From contig JAVHXV010000003.1 in the NCBI GenBank assembly GCA_031119475.1, forward strand, positions 124,001 to 188,000: DNA of 64,000 nucleotides. The letters are read 5' to 3'. This document shows, in pieces, positions 9,601-18,147 of the stretch. Under the pieces are notes generated by a model. It ran no database searches. It worked only from the letters and a program-made list of their open reading frames with translations, and had not been told where the DNA came from. The number at the start of each line of letters is the position of its first letter. Position 1 is the first letter of the stretch. Origin of the DNA: Pedobacter sp. GTDB taxonomy: Bacteria > Bacteroidota > Bacteroidia > Sphingobacteriales > Sphingobacteriaceae. The translations under genes and the position numbers were made by a program.

Positions 9601-10578
9601 TTATCTCGGTACTTCTATTTTTTTGATGATCTGTGCTACGATATCGGCCGTGGTAATGCCTTCCATTTCTTTTTCCGGACTGAGCATAATGCGATGTGCC
9701 AACACGGGGGCCGCAACTTTTACAATATCGTCTGGCGTAATAAAATCTCTTCCGGCCATGGCCGCAATTGCCTTGGCGCCGTTTACCAGGGCCAAAGATG
9801 CCCGCGGCGATGCACCCAGGTATAACGATTTGTGGTTGCGTGTTTCGTGGACGATCTGCGCGGCATAGGCCAACAATTTTTCTTCTACAAATAGCGACTT
9901 GATAATTGAACGTAAGGATTTGATCTGTTCAACACTGAGCACCGGCTGGATTTCATTGAGCTGATCTGCCGTTTTTAGCTGATGCTGGCGGTTTAAGATC
10001 GCTATTTCTTCTTCTAACGAAGGATATTTAACTTCAATTTTAAAAAGGAACCGGTCCAACTGCGCTTCGGGCAAACGGTAGGTGCCTTCCTGTTCGATCG
10101 GGTTCTGTGTGGCCAGTACCATAAAAGGCTCGTGGAGGTGATAGGTTTCGCCATCCACCGTGATCTGCCTTTCTTCCATGGCCTCAAAAAGCGCCGACTG
10201 TGTCTTTGCAGGTGCCCTATTGATCTCATCAACCAAAATGATGTTCCCAAAGATCGGGCCTTGCCTAAACTGGAATTCAGCAGTCTTAGGACTGAATACG
10301 GCAGTTCCCACGACATCAGACGGCATGAGGTCCGGCGTAAACTGGATCCTAGAAAAAGTGGCCGAAATGCATCTTGCCATCAACTTGGCACTTAAGGTCT
10401 TCGCTACGCCCGGAACGCCTTCCAATAAGAGGTGCCCATCGGCCAATAAACCCGCAATTAAAAGGTCTATGGTATCCTGTTGCCCGATGATGACTTTTCC
10501 GAGCGATTGCCTGATCTCTGCTACAGCCGCACTGAGCTGGGTTAAATCGGTTCTTTGGTTAAACATTTCCTGTTCCAT
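9601..10578 (-). CDS. MoxR-family AAA+ ATPase
   Basis: A 325-residue cytoplasmic AAA+ ATPase. Walker A GVPGVAKT is at residues 54-61 and Walker B IILVDE at 113-118, followed by INRAPAKTQSALFEAMEE, typical of MoxR. Sensor 1 lies in LATQNPIEQEGTYRLPEAQLDRF. The C-terminal lid ends with DIVAQIIKKIEVPR. MoxR proteins act as chaperone-like ATPases on VWA/DUF58 partners, and such a partner is the next gene. An in-frame ATG at residue 5 is an alternative start. Spacing to the DUF4350 gene upstream is 2 bp, so it is one operon. Confidence 0.94.
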   Translation of the reverse strand: MEQEMFNQRTDLTQLSAAVAEIRQSLGKVIIGQQDTIDLLIAGLLADGHLLLEGVPGVAKTLSAKLMARCISATFSRIQFTPDLMPSDVVGTAVFSPKTAEFQFRQGPIFGNIILVDEINRAPAKTQSALFEAMEERQITVDGETYHLHEPFMVLATQNPIEQEGTYRLPEAQLDRFLFKIEVKYPSLEEEIAILNRQHQLKTADQLNEIQPVLSVEQIKSLRSIIKSLFVEEKLLAYAAQIVHETRNHKSLYLGASPRASLALVNGAKAIAAMAGRDFITPDDIVKVAAPVLAHRIMLSPEKEMEGITTADIVAQIIKKIEVPR

Positions 10579-10580
10579 AG

Positions 10581-11762
10581 CTATTGATCTTGTTCATAAA
10601 ATTTTTCGATTAAGGTATTGAGGCTAATCAGTTGCTTATCGCTGATCTTTTCGCCTTGATTAAAACTGATGATGGCCGAGAAGAGGGTTTCGATCACTTC
10701 TGGCGATGCACTGGAAACATGGATCAAACGGTCCATCAACTCCTGGTTGACCTCGGTGGTCTTCAATTTATATTTTCGCCGGATGTAGGCCCAGAAGTAC
10801 GTAATTTTTTTGGCCACAATGTCCTGATGGTTCCGCTGCTGATAATATACACGCCCAACTACTTTGACAAAGTCGACAGAGGTGTTTTTTAAATGGGCAA
10901 TGACCGGAATAATGCGTTGTCTCCGCTTCATTTCGTAAAGTACAAAAATGACCAGCCCCCAGAGCGCGAGGTTATAAGCCCACCTCAATCGATCATTGTC
11001 GAAAAATACCCTCAACATCGATTTGTCCTGCACGTCGTTGCGGGTAAAATGCTCATCCCAGATCAACTGGTCGGCCTGCGGAAGATAAGATAGTGCCTTG
11101 GCCGCATAATCCATCCCATCATCTTTCAAAAGGCAATAATTGGTGAACAATTGTGGGTTGGGCAGGATGAACAAAGCACCTTTGCCAAATTTATACTGAA
11201 CAAAATTGGCCTTTGAAGAGCTTTTTTGCCCCAGAACAATTGCCCTGGCCGTGTCGAGCCTATCGAAATATTGCCCTCCCACTTCCTTATCAAAATAATA
11301 GCCATATTCTCTTTTTAAGGCTGGGTTAACAAAGTTGATGGGGTATCTCCGCTTCATCCTCAGGTTAAATTCTGAATAGATATCCGATTTTAGGGTATCC
11401 ATCAACATGCCTTCAATCTGGAATGCGGCCAAGAAAATGTTGTTCCCAGCTTTCATGTAGCGCTCCATTTCCTGAAAATCCAACTTATTGATCTTAACCG
11501 TTGAGGCAATGATCAGGTAATTGGAAGTACCGGCCGACCTTTCCTTTAAGGTATTATAAATGGGTTTAGTGGTCGCCATAACTTTCGTTTTAGGTAACAA
11601 ATCAGCAATCCGTTGCGTAAGGATATAAGTTCCGAAAGGGATTTTGTCTTTTGCCAAATAACTGGGCTTCCAATCGGTAGGCACAGGCTTAAAATATTGC
11701 GCCACCAGATAAGCGATGATGACCAGTGTTCCGCCAAAAAGATATCGCCTAAACCCCTTCAT
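10581..11762 (-). CDS. DUF4350 domain-containing membrane protein
   Basis: A 393-residue protein with an N-terminal membrane helix (about residues 8-22) and a second helix (about residues 265-283, LALWGLVIFVLYEMKRR). The first part outside the membrane contains KIPFGTYILTQRIADLLP and a GATase1-like DUF4350 region of about residues 35-230. The cytoplasmic C-terminus is helical. DUF4350 proteins occur in MoxR-DUF58 clusters and have no proven function. Its start overlaps the upstream DUF4129 gene by 4 bp. Confidence 0.85.
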   Translation of the reverse strand: MKGFRRYLFGGTLVIIAYLVAQYFKPVPTDWKPSYLAKDKIPFGTYILTQRIADLLPKTKVMATTKPIYNTLKERSAGTSNYLIIASTVKINKLDFQEMERYMKAGNNIFLAAFQIEGMLMDTLKSDIYSEFNLRMKRRYPINFVNPALKREYGYYFDKEVGGQYFDRLDTARAIVLGQKSSSKANFVQYKFGKGALFILPNPQLFTNYCLLKDDGMDYAAKALSYLPQADQLIWDEHFTRNDVQDKSMLRVFFDNDRLRWAYNLALWGLVIFVLYEMKRRQRIIPVIAHLKNTSVDFVKVVGRVYYQQRNHQDIVAKKITYFWAYIRRKYKLKTTEVNQELMDRLIHVSSASPEVIETLFSAIISFNQGEKISDKQLISLNTLIEKFYEQDQ

Positions 11763-12490
11763 ATCATCTTTTGGTTGAAGGTTAAAAACGAGGAATTGAT
11801 CGGCTCGAAAGCGGTCTGGTCAATGGCGAACTCTCCGTACCAGATGTATTCAAATTGCTGGGTCAATCTTGCAAATTCATCCCGATAGGGCTGGTCCTGC
11901 AGTTCACGAACATAGGCTTGATTGGTTTTTTCAGGCTGCCAATGGATTGCCGAATGGTCACTCAACTTCTTTAAGGTCTTGAGGTAGAGCAACCTGACTG
12001 CCAGGCGATAGTTATGCTGGCCCAATGCCATTTCGAGCTGCTCATCGAAATCGATCTCATGGATATTTTCCAAGCTTTCCTGATAGGGCACTGTCACCTT
12101 TTTCGATTTCCCCATCAACACTTTCAGGTCTACGCCTACAATTTTGATCACGATAAACGCAATGATCGCTACCACAAGGCCGATCACCAAAAACTTTCCC
12201 CATGTGCCTATCGAGCTGTGCTTAAACAGCGAACCCACAGTATCCCAAAACCATCGCCAAAAACGTTCCCATAAATCAGGGCGGGCGGGCGCTACGTCGT
12301 CATAGATAAATTCTTTTTGGCTTCGATAGGCAACAATGTCATCTTCTTCAAACTTCCTTACTTGTACCTGACTAGAATCCTGTCGCAGCACAGGCTTTGG
12401 CCGCACTTTAGGAGCCTTGTCCTGGGCAGCAGTCCCCATTGTAGGCCATAATCCGAAGCTAAAAAGAATTAGAAAAAGGGCGATACGCAT
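11759..12490 (-). CDS. DUF4129 domain-containing protein
   Basis: A 243-residue protein. I placed the start at the ATG directly behind the upstream stop, because a signal peptide (MRIALFLILFSFGLWP) begins there; a longer frame would read through the preceding gene. A membrane helix lies at about residues 95-118 (FLVIGLVVAIIAFIVIKIVG). The C-terminal cytoplasmic DUF4129 region shows RLLYLKTLKKLSD and FEYIWYGEF. DUF4129 is a recurrent companion of DUF58/MoxR modules and is sometimes fused to transglutaminases; here it stands alone. Function unknown. Confidence 0.85.
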   Translation of the reverse strand: MRIALFLILFSFGLWPTMGTAAQDKAPKVRPKPVLRQDSSQVQVRKFEEDDIVAYRSQKEFIYDDVAPARPDLWERFWRWFWDTVGSLFKHSSIGTWGKFLVIGLVVAIIAFIVIKIVGVDLKVLMGKSKKVTVPYQESLENIHEIDFDEQLEMALGQHNYRLAVRLLYLKTLKKLSDHSAIHWQPEKTNQAYVRELQDQPYRDEFARLTQQFEYIWYGEFAIDQTAFEPINSSFLTFNQKMI

Positions 12491-12491
12491 C

Positions 12492-13373
12492 TCAATATTC
12501 TTCTGGATGGTCATGCACGGGGCCTTGGGAGCCGAAATTATTAATCCGGCCCAAAAGGCCGATACTTTCCTTGCGTTCAATCAGGTTGAAATAAATCAAC
12601 GCACTACCGATGATGGGAATGAGCACAAAAATCTGTGCCAGACAGGTAAATATAGCGGCAAATAGGGTGTACAAACTTTTGATAGCAGATTCGGTGTGCG
12701 ACAAGGTAGAGACCATTTCCAAAATGACCGTAGGCAATTGGACGATCATGCTGGTGACGTAAAAAATAAAATAGATGACCAGGATGGTGGCCGCACTGAC
12801 CCACCATTCGCCGCTCAGCAACTTAAAACTTCGCTCGAAAGAATGCGAGAATGACCCATTCTCCAGCATCATCACCGGAAAGAAAAGGGTAAATGCCGGA
12901 AAAACGTAAATGCCAGGCAAAAGGCATACTGCAAAGCAAATAACGAGGAGCAGGCCCAGGCCAATCGAGCTACCAAATACCCTAAAAAAATAATACCTAA
13001 AATAGCTCCATACCTCGTTTGTATTTGGGGCAACATTCCCTTTTTCGATATAAAGGGCAATGAAGCTCAGCACAGTGACGTACATGCTTACATAGCTCAA
13101 AATCGAAAAGAGTATCATGAGTAGATATTCCCAGGTAAACAACATGCCGCTCATCGAATTGCTGAAAATGCCCGTACCTACCCGGCGACCCTGGATCTGC
13201 TGTGCCTGGATCTTAAAAATGACCAAGCTGATCAGTCCGCCCAAAAGGAATATGCCACAAATGGAAAAATAGGATTTAAGTAAAGGTTTAATGTTTTGCC
13301 TGATGAACACAAAAATGTCACCGATAACGGTACCGAAATCGCGGATTTGCCTGAGCTCTAGTTTTTCTTTCAT
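12492..13373 (-). CDS. Multi-pass membrane protein of the MoxR/DUF58 cluster
   Basis: A 293-residue integral membrane protein with about six hydrophobic segments, for example YFSICGIFLLGGLISLVIF, YLLMILFSILSYVSMYVTVL and GLGLLLVICFAVCLLPGIYV. Its pattern resembles the glycerophosphodiesterase membrane-domain or DUF4013-like proteins found at this place in related clusters. No catalytic motif is visible. Its start overlaps the SpoIIM-like gene stop by 4 bp and it stops one base before the DUF4129 start, so it belongs to the same transcript. Confidence 0.8.
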   Translation of the reverse strand: MKEKLELRQIRDFGTVIGDIFVFIRQNIKPLLKSYFSICGIFLLGGLISLVIFKIQAQQIQGRRVGTGIFSNSMSGMLFTWEYLLMILFSILSYVSMYVTVLSFIALYIEKGNVAPNTNEVWSYFRYYFFRVFGSSIGLGLLLVICFAVCLLPGIYVFPAFTLFFPVMMLENGSFSHSFERSFKLLSGEWWVSAATILVIYFIFYVTSMIVQLPTVILEMVSTLSHTESAIKSLYTLFAAIFTCLAQIFVLIPIIGSALIYFNLIERKESIGLLGRINNFGSQGPVHDHPEEY

Positions 13374-14326
13374 GCGTTTGTAGGTTGAGTGCGTTTATTC
13401 AATAAGATCGGATACAGGATCACATACCAGACCATAAAGAAAAGTGATCCTGCCAGAATGCTGATGCTCAACCAAATTGGCATACTGGTATGGCGGGTAA
13501 CATAACTTTCGAAAATTGCGGCTAGGATAATGATCGGAACAATGCCCAATGCAATTTTTGTCGCGTCTTTTGCACTGTTCCTAAAAGCTGTCATCCGGCT
13601 AAATGTTTTGGGGAACAACAGGCCATGGCCAAGGATCAATCCGGCCCCGCCAGCAATAATCAGGCAAAGGATTTCTAAGGTTCCGTGGATCCAGATTACG
13701 AGGATGGATTGTGCGCCCAATCCCTTACTGAAGAAATAATATTCGAAAGCACCCAGCCTTACTCCTTCCCGAACGAGGAAAAAGACCGGACCAACGGCAA
13801 AAAATACACCGCTCACAAAGATCATCAGCATCACCTTTACGTTATTGGTCGCAATGTAAAAGAACATCTGCAACTCTCCCATGCTCTTATAGACACCGAA
13901 AGGATCGCCCTTGGCAATATTTTCATTGGTCATGTTCACATAGTCGTCGCCAAACATGAGCCTCACAAAACGGTCATCATATTTAGCCGAAAGTATGCCC
14001 ATCGCGCCCGCAACAACAAAAAATACAAAAGCATACAATAGTTGCCGGCGGTATCGATAGAAAAGCAGGGGCAGTTCGTATTTCCAGTACCTGATAAAAC
14101 GCCCGCTCTCTTCTTTTTTATTCTTGTAAATGGCCTGGTGCAGCAAGGAGGCCACACCGTTCAGGTAAGCAGTAGTTTTAGATTTGGGATAGAAGGTCTT
14201 GGCGTAGGCCAGGTCGTTGGTGATATCGATAAAACGATTGGCCAGCTCATCTGGCTGATCAGTTTGCAATGCCTCATAGCTCTTCCACTTGTCCGCGTTC
14301 TGCTTTACAAACAAAGCCTCTCTCAT
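13370..14326 (-). CDS. SpoIIM-like (stage II sporulation protein M family) membrane protein
   Basis: A 318-residue membrane protein. After a soluble N-terminal region (about residues 1-95) come about five helices, beginning with LLYAFVFFVVAGAMGILSA. The SpoIIM-type core includes NNVKVMLMIFVSGVFFAVGP and WIHGTLEILCLIIAGGAGLILG. In Bacillus the namesake takes part in engulfment; this organism is not a spore former, so only the fold is shared. It is the first gene of the six-gene minus-strand module and diverges from the RDD gene. The cluster may act in envelope integrity, which is inferred from gene content. Confidence 0.88.
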   Translation of the reverse strand: MREALFVKQNADKWKSYEALQTDQPDELANRFIDITNDLAYAKTFYPKSKTTAYLNGVASLLHQAIYKNKKEESGRFIRYWKYELPLLFYRYRRQLLYAFVFFVVAGAMGILSAKYDDRFVRLMFGDDYVNMTNENIAKGDPFGVYKSMGELQMFFYIATNNVKVMLMIFVSGVFFAVGPVFFLVREGVRLGAFEYYFFSKGLGAQSILVIWIHGTLEILCLIIAGGAGLILGHGLLFPKTFSRMTAFRNSAKDATKIALGIVPIIILAAIFESYVTRHTSMPIWLSISILAGSLFFMVWYVILYPILLNKRTQPTNA

Positions 14327-14402
14327 AAAAACGTTTTCCGATTAATTTTCCGTTAAAATAAAACAAATTTCTTATTAGTCAATAAAAAATAAAAAACCCT
14401 AT

Positions 14403-14410
14403 TATATTTG
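14403..14410 (+). promoter_or_regulatory. Candidate -7 box very close to the RDD start codon
   Basis: TATATTTG matches TAnnTTTG and ends only 5 bp before the ATG, so transcription from it would give an almost leaderless message. No clear -33 box is seen. Confidence 0.35.
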
Positions 14411-14415
14411 AAAAC

Positions 14416-15147
14416 ATGGAAACCGTACGCGTAAATACAAGCCAACATGTAGACATTGATTACCCGGTTGCAGGGCTTGGCGAACGCATTGGGGCAAGGT
14501 TAATTGATGGGGTACTCTTTGGAGCTGTCTTTGTTATTTTCTTACTTTTTGTAGGCTTTTCGGGTCTTAGGCAAATGGGCGAAATCGCCATCGTAACCCT
14601 CGTCTGTGTTTATTTTGGGGGATATGTTTTCTATGATCTGGCCTGTGAGATTTTTTGGAACGGACAGAGCGTTGGCAAGCGGTTGTTAAAGATCAAAGTC
14701 ATCAGCCTTGATGGCGCGCAACCTTCCGTTGGCCAGTATTTCATCAGATGGGTATTCAGGCTGGTAGACTTTACGCTGACCGGCTCGCTTTGTGCACTGA
14801 TCTGTGTGGCGGTATCTGAAAAAAAACAGCGTGTAGGCGATATTGTGGCCGGAACAACCCTGATCAAGACCAAACCACGTACGCAATTTGGGCACATTGC
14901 CTTCCATCAGGAAGAAGAGGCCTATCAACCGGTTTTCGAGCATGTACACCTGCTGTCAGACCGCGATATCGAACTTATCCACGAAGTATTACAGACCTAT
15001 TATAAGACCTATAATGAGGCACTCATTTACGAAATGGCCGCAAAAGTGACGCAGATTTTGGGCATTGGTATTCCTGCAGGCATGAATGAACTCGATTTTC
15101 TGAGAACAATTGTGCGCGACTACAGCCACATCACCGCTAGGGCCTAA
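14416..15147 (+). CDS. RDD family membrane protein
   Basis: A 243-residue protein. The RDD domain (about residues 15-155) has three to four membrane helices and the expected GERIGARLIDGVLFG start. It also has GQSVGKRLLKIKVISLDG and a late RVGDIVAGTTLI. The remaining 85 residues form a soluble helical tail. RDD proteins are small membrane proteins of mostly unknown role, some linked to transport. It is divergent from the SpoIIM/DUF58 operon and commonly accompanies it, so it probably belongs to the same module. Its last 11 bp overlap the convergent SGNH hydrolase gene. Confidence 0.88.
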   Translation: METVRVNTSQHVDIDYPVAGLGERIGARLIDGVLFGAVFVIFLLFVGFSGLRQMGEIAIVTLVCVYFGGYVFYDLACEIFWNGQSVGKRLLKIKVISLDGAQPSVGQYFIRWVFRLVDFTLTGSLCALICVAVSEKKQRVGDIVAGTTLIKTKPRTQFGHIAFHQEEEAYQPVFEHVHLLSDRDIELIHEVLQTYYKTYNEALIYEMAAKVTQILGIGIPAGMNELDFLRTIVRDYSHITARA

Positions 15148-15829
15148 GTGCCCGAGCCACTTGAGGAGCCAAATCTTTTGCCCATTCGGCATACATCTTC
15201 CCTGAAGGATGCAGGCCATCTGAGGCCAACAGCGCAGGCCGGGTCTTGGCCAATCGAGAGCCCGGTGTAATATCTATATAGCTAACGCCCAGAGCCAGTG
15301 TCTCTGCTTTATTGATCGCATTAAAGGTATCGATGGCAGCTGATATGGTCTCCGGTTCGCGCCCGCTTTCCATAGCAAATGGTGTTACGCCCCAGTCTGG
15401 AATAGAGACCACAAACACATGCTTGGCATTTCCTCCGGCAAAGCCGATGGCCTGTTTCAATAAGGCTTTAAATTCTTTTCGATAGACTGTGATGGGTTGC
15501 CCACGATATTGGTTGTTTACGCCGATCAACAAGGTCACCAGGTCGTATTTTGTTGCGACTGTGGCAGCTTTGATGCCTGCTGCCAGTTCGCTCGTTGTCC
15601 AACCGGTCGTAGCGATCACCTTTGGCCGGGCAAACTGCAGTTTAGATCGGCCAAGCAGGGCAACCAATTGAAAAGGAAAAGAGTCGGCTTCGGCCACAGC
15701 TTCGCCGATGGTATAGGAGTCGCCCAGTGCCAGGTAGGTATAAGAAGATGGATGGGTATTGGTGTCCATTGGCTTTTTATTGGGTGCCAATATTAAGCAT
15801 AATGCAAGAATAACCATATACTTTTCCAT
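15137..15829 (-). CDS. SGNH/GDSL-family hydrolase
   Basis: A 230-residue esterase/lipase-type protein. Block I (LALGDSYTIGE) holds the nucleophile Ser, block III has LIGVNNQYRG with the oxyanion Asn, and block V (SDGLHPSG) has the catalytic Asp and His. The N-terminus MVILALCLILAP looks like a short signal sequence, favouring the listed start and export. An ATG at residue 21 would give a cytoplasmic form, so the start is uncertain. The substrate is unknown; family members cleave acyl or acetyl esters. The 3' end overlaps the RDD gene. Confidence 0.85.
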   Translation of the reverse strand: MEKYMVILALCLILAPNKKPMDTNTHPSSYTYLALGDSYTIGEAVAEADSFPFQLVALLGRSKLQFARPKVIATTGWTTSELAAGIKAATVATKYDLVTLLIGVNNQYRGQPITVYRKEFKALLKQAIGFAGGNAKHVFVVSIPDWGVTPFAMESGREPETISAAIDTFNAINKAETLALGVSYIDITPGSRLAKTRPALLASDGLHPSGKMYAEWAKDLAPQVARALRP

Positions 15830-15890
15830 ATTTCCATATACGAGAATGTAACGGGTATAGATGTATTACAATTGTTGCGGCACAGGGGAG

Positions 15891-15922
15891 CAAAAAAATA
15901 GCCTGTCTTTGCAAGACAGGCT
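15891..15922 (-). terminator. Rho-independent terminator for the DUF5684 gene
   Basis: A 10-bp perfect hairpin (AGCCTGTCTT, loop TGC, AAGACAGGCT) is followed on the minus strand by a run of T residues (A7 on the plus strand). It lies 18 bp after the DUF5684 stop. Confidence 0.85.
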
Positions 15923-15940
15923 GAATAAGATCGGTCCAAA

Positions 15941-16408
15941 TTATACCTGGTCGGCCGGTGGCTGATGATATGGATTGTTTGGCGGGAACTGATTGCCGAA
16001 AGCACGTGCCTCGGCAGCAGATGGCCCAAGGTATTTGGAACTGTCAAATCCTAAAATCGGCCAGAAAATGAATGGCAGAAAAATCAGTCCAATGGTAAAA
16101 CCCTCTTCTTTGCCATAGCTTTTACTGAAAAGGTTGGTGAGCCATACCATAAATATCCAATTCACACAAGGTAAAAGGCACCATAAAAGCCAGATCATTG
16201 GCTTGCCTACAATTTCGATCATGACCACAACGTTGTAGATTGGGATCAGCGCGGCCCATCCTGGCCTGCCGGCTTTTTCAAATGTCTTCCACATGCCAAT
16301 AATCGAGATGACCCAAATCGCAGTAAGGACCCAAAACATTCCAATTAGAAATGCAATCGCTGCGCCCACAATTCCAGCGTCGGCGCCTTCATAACCTGAA
16401 TACTCCAT
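15941..16408 (-). CDS. DUF5684-like small membrane protein
   Basis: A 155-residue protein with about four hydrophobic segments. The signature MWKTFEKAGRPGWAALIPIY is followed by MIEIVGKPMIWLLWCLLP, as in DUF5684 proteins, a domain also found fused to signal peptidase I in some Bacteroidota. The C-terminus is a soluble Pro/Asn-rich tail (PPNNPYHQPP). Function unknown. It is a single gene, closed by a strong terminator and followed 111 bp later by the SGNH gene. Confidence 0.75.
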   Translation of the reverse strand: MEYSGYEGADAGIVGAAIAFLIGMFWVLTAIWVISIIGMWKTFEKAGRPGWAALIPIYNVVVMIEIVGKPMIWLLWCLLPCVNWIFMVWLTNLFSKSYGKEEGFTIGLIFLPFIFWPILGFDSSKYLGPSAAEARAFGNQFPPNNPYHQPPADQV

Positions 16409-16523
16409 AATTTAAATAGTTTTTTAGTTTACGTTTCCCTAAAGATAATCGTTAGAAAAAAATTATCAACTATTTATCAAATAATTTACGTATAAGGAAA
16501 TTGAACCCATCCATTCAAGCTGT

Positions 16524-17219
16524 TCAGCCCAATTCCATCTTAAAAAGGGTGGCAATGTGGTATTTCAGCTTGGTTTTAACTTCGTTGATGTCCAGCTCAC
16601 GACCTAGCTCACGCTGCATAGAGGTAACATCCTTGTCGTCGATACCACATGGAACGATGTAATTAAAATAAGCAAGGTCTGCATTGACGTTGAAGGCGAA
16701 ACCATGCATGGTGACCCATCTGCTGCAGCGTACGCCCATGGCGCAAATCTTGCGCGCCCTTTCATTATCGGCATCAAGCCAAACGCCAGTAAATCCCGGA
16801 TACCGGCCTGCCTCAATGCCATAATCGGCCAAGGTAAGGATAACAGCCTCCTCCAAGGTACGCAGGTAAAGATGGATGTCCGTAAAAAAGTTATCCAGGT
16901 CGAGAATGGGATAGCCCACTAGCTGTCCCGGACCGTGATAGGTAATATCGCCTCCACGGTTGATCTTATAATAGACAGCATTCTTTTCGATCAGTCCTTG
17001 CTCATCCAGTAAGAGATTTTCGGGATGACCGCTTTTTCCCAAGGTATACACATGAGGATGCTCGCAGAAAATCAGGTAATTTGGTGTTTTAAAAGCTGTA
17101 TTTTCGGTCCTGTTCCTTGTCTTCAGCGCAACAGTCTCCTCAAAAATCTTTTCCTGGCGCTCCCAAGCTTCCTGATAAGGCGTCAGTCCCCAATCTATAA
17201 ATTTTACCTGTTTGTTCAT
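16524..17219 (-). CDS. lipB: Octanoyl-ACP:protein N-octanoyltransferase (LipB)
   Basis: A 231-residue cytoplasmic enzyme that moves octanoate from acyl carrier protein to lipoyl domains of 2-oxoacid dehydrogenases and GcvH. It has the family motif GGDITYHGPGQLVGYPI, the catalytic Lys in RKICAMGVRC with the following HGFAFNV, and the catalytic Cys in IVPCGIDD. I set the start at MNKQVKFIDWG. The longer frame upstream reads through low-complexity repeat sequence and adds a stretch unlike the family. The gene neighbours a phosphopantetheinyl transferase, another carrier-protein modifier. Confidence 0.94.
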   Translation of the reverse strand: MNKQVKFIDWGLTPYQEAWERQEKIFEETVALKTRNRTENTAFKTPNYLIFCEHPHVYTLGKSGHPENLLLDEQGLIEKNAVYYKINRGGDITYHGPGQLVGYPILDLDNFFTDIHLYLRTLEEAVILTLADYGIEAGRYPGFTGVWLDADNERARKICAMGVRCSRWVTMHGFAFNVNADLAYFNYIVPCGIDDKDVTSMQRELGRELDINEVKTKLKYHIATLFKMELG

Positions 17220-17436
17220 CGCGTAAATATGTTCCGTAACCTGAGTTTTGGCATGGTGCAGGGCGCTTGGTGCATGGCGATCAGCGTTTGGTGGGTGGCG
17301 TTTGGCGCTTAGCGTAATCATTAGTTCATTCCATCCGCTTTAAGCTTTAAACTTTCACCCCTACTTTAAACTTTTTGCCTTTTGCATCCTGCAGATCTTT
17401 TGACTTTTGACTTTTGACTTTTGACTTTTGACTTTC
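17220..17436. repeat. Low-complexity mosaic spacer with heptamer tandem repeat
   Basis: The 217 bp between lipB and the phosphopantetheinyl transferase gene consist of short degenerate words. Near 17398-17435 the heptamer TTTTGAC is repeated about five times. Next to it are copies of TTTGCC/TTTAAACTTT words, then GGCGTTTGGCGCTTAGCG and GGTGCATGGCG-type words. No coding potential is seen. Confidence 0.7.
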
Positions 17437-18078
17437 CTATCCAACCACATACCCCACCATATAATCATCTTTGGTCTTAAAATAACTTACCATAAGTTCT
17501 TCAGTTCCTGTTGGCAGCTCGACAAGCACATTCAGCTGACCTTCATCCCTGAGTTTAAATGGCTTGATATGGATATGCTGCTTAAATTCAAGCCCTTTCT
17601 TGCCATGCCATTTATAGATGGCCTCTTTGGCGCACCAGCTTACGTACAATCCATTTACGTTGTCGCCAATCTGTTTTTGTGCCAATTCTACATCAGATAA
17701 AAATTTATGTTTGATGCTCTTGATCTTCATCTTGATCAATTCGATATCTATACCTACCTTTTTCTGCGTGCTGATGATCACCGCAGCATAATCGTACGAA
17801 TGGCTAAACGAAATGTGGGTATTCGAATTGACCAGGTAAGGCTTGCCATGTTCGTCCATCCTACAATCGATGTAATCTTTGGTATCGAGCATCGTTCGTA
17901 GCAATAAACGCGTGCTGAGCCAATGTACAGCTCTTTTCCCACTGCTTAAAGCAGCAATTACATCGAGTTCATGTTGTTTAAGCTGAAGGCCGGCTAACAA
18001 TTGTTCCGCTGTTTCTTCAATTTTCCAAACGCCTAGCACCGTCTGGTCGTCAATTTTTTTGCTAAAAACTACTGGCAT
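17437..18078 (-). CDS. 4'-phosphopantetheinyl transferase superfamily protein
   Basis: A 213-residue Sfp-type transferase that attaches the 4'-phosphopantetheine arm of coenzyme A to a carrier-protein serine. The two metal-binding motifs are visible: VGIDIELI, and WCAKEAIYKWHGKKG with the K-E-A core. The region RAVHWLSTRLLLR corresponds to the upstream CoA-binding part. Length suits the Sfp/Gsp class rather than the short AcpS class, so secondary-metabolite or fatty-acid carriers are both possible. It diverges from dcd. Confidence 0.88.
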   Translation of the reverse strand: MPVVFSKKIDDQTVLGVWKIEETAEQLLAGLQLKQHELDVIAALSSGKRAVHWLSTRLLLRTMLDTKDYIDCRMDEHGKPYLVNSNTHISFSHSYDYAAVIISTQKKVGIDIELIKMKIKSIKHKFLSDVELAQKQIGDNVNGLYVSWCAKEAIYKWHGKKGLEFKQHIHIKPFKLRDEGQLNVLVELPTGTEELMVSYFKTKDDYMVGYVVG

Positions 18079-18100
18079 GTCCTAATTCCGAAAATCAATG

Positions 18101-18108
18101 CAAAAGTA
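18101..18108 (-). promoter_or_regulatory. Candidate -7 box for the phosphopantetheinyl transferase gene
   Basis: On the minus strand the site reads TACTTTTG (TAnnTTTG), 22 bp before the start codon in the dcd-facing divergent spacer. A -33 partner is not clear. Confidence 0.35.
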
Positions 18109-18147
18109 TCTTAAATTAATCATAATTTAGTCCGAAATACTTCAAAA

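Noticed and set aside
13370..14326. SpoIIM homolog as evidence of sporulation
   Set aside because: Only the membrane fold is shared, no other sporulation gene is present, and Bacteroidota do not form endospores.
17398..17435. Heptamer tandem repeat as a CRISPR array
   Set aside because: The unit is seven bases with no spacers and no cas genes are near.
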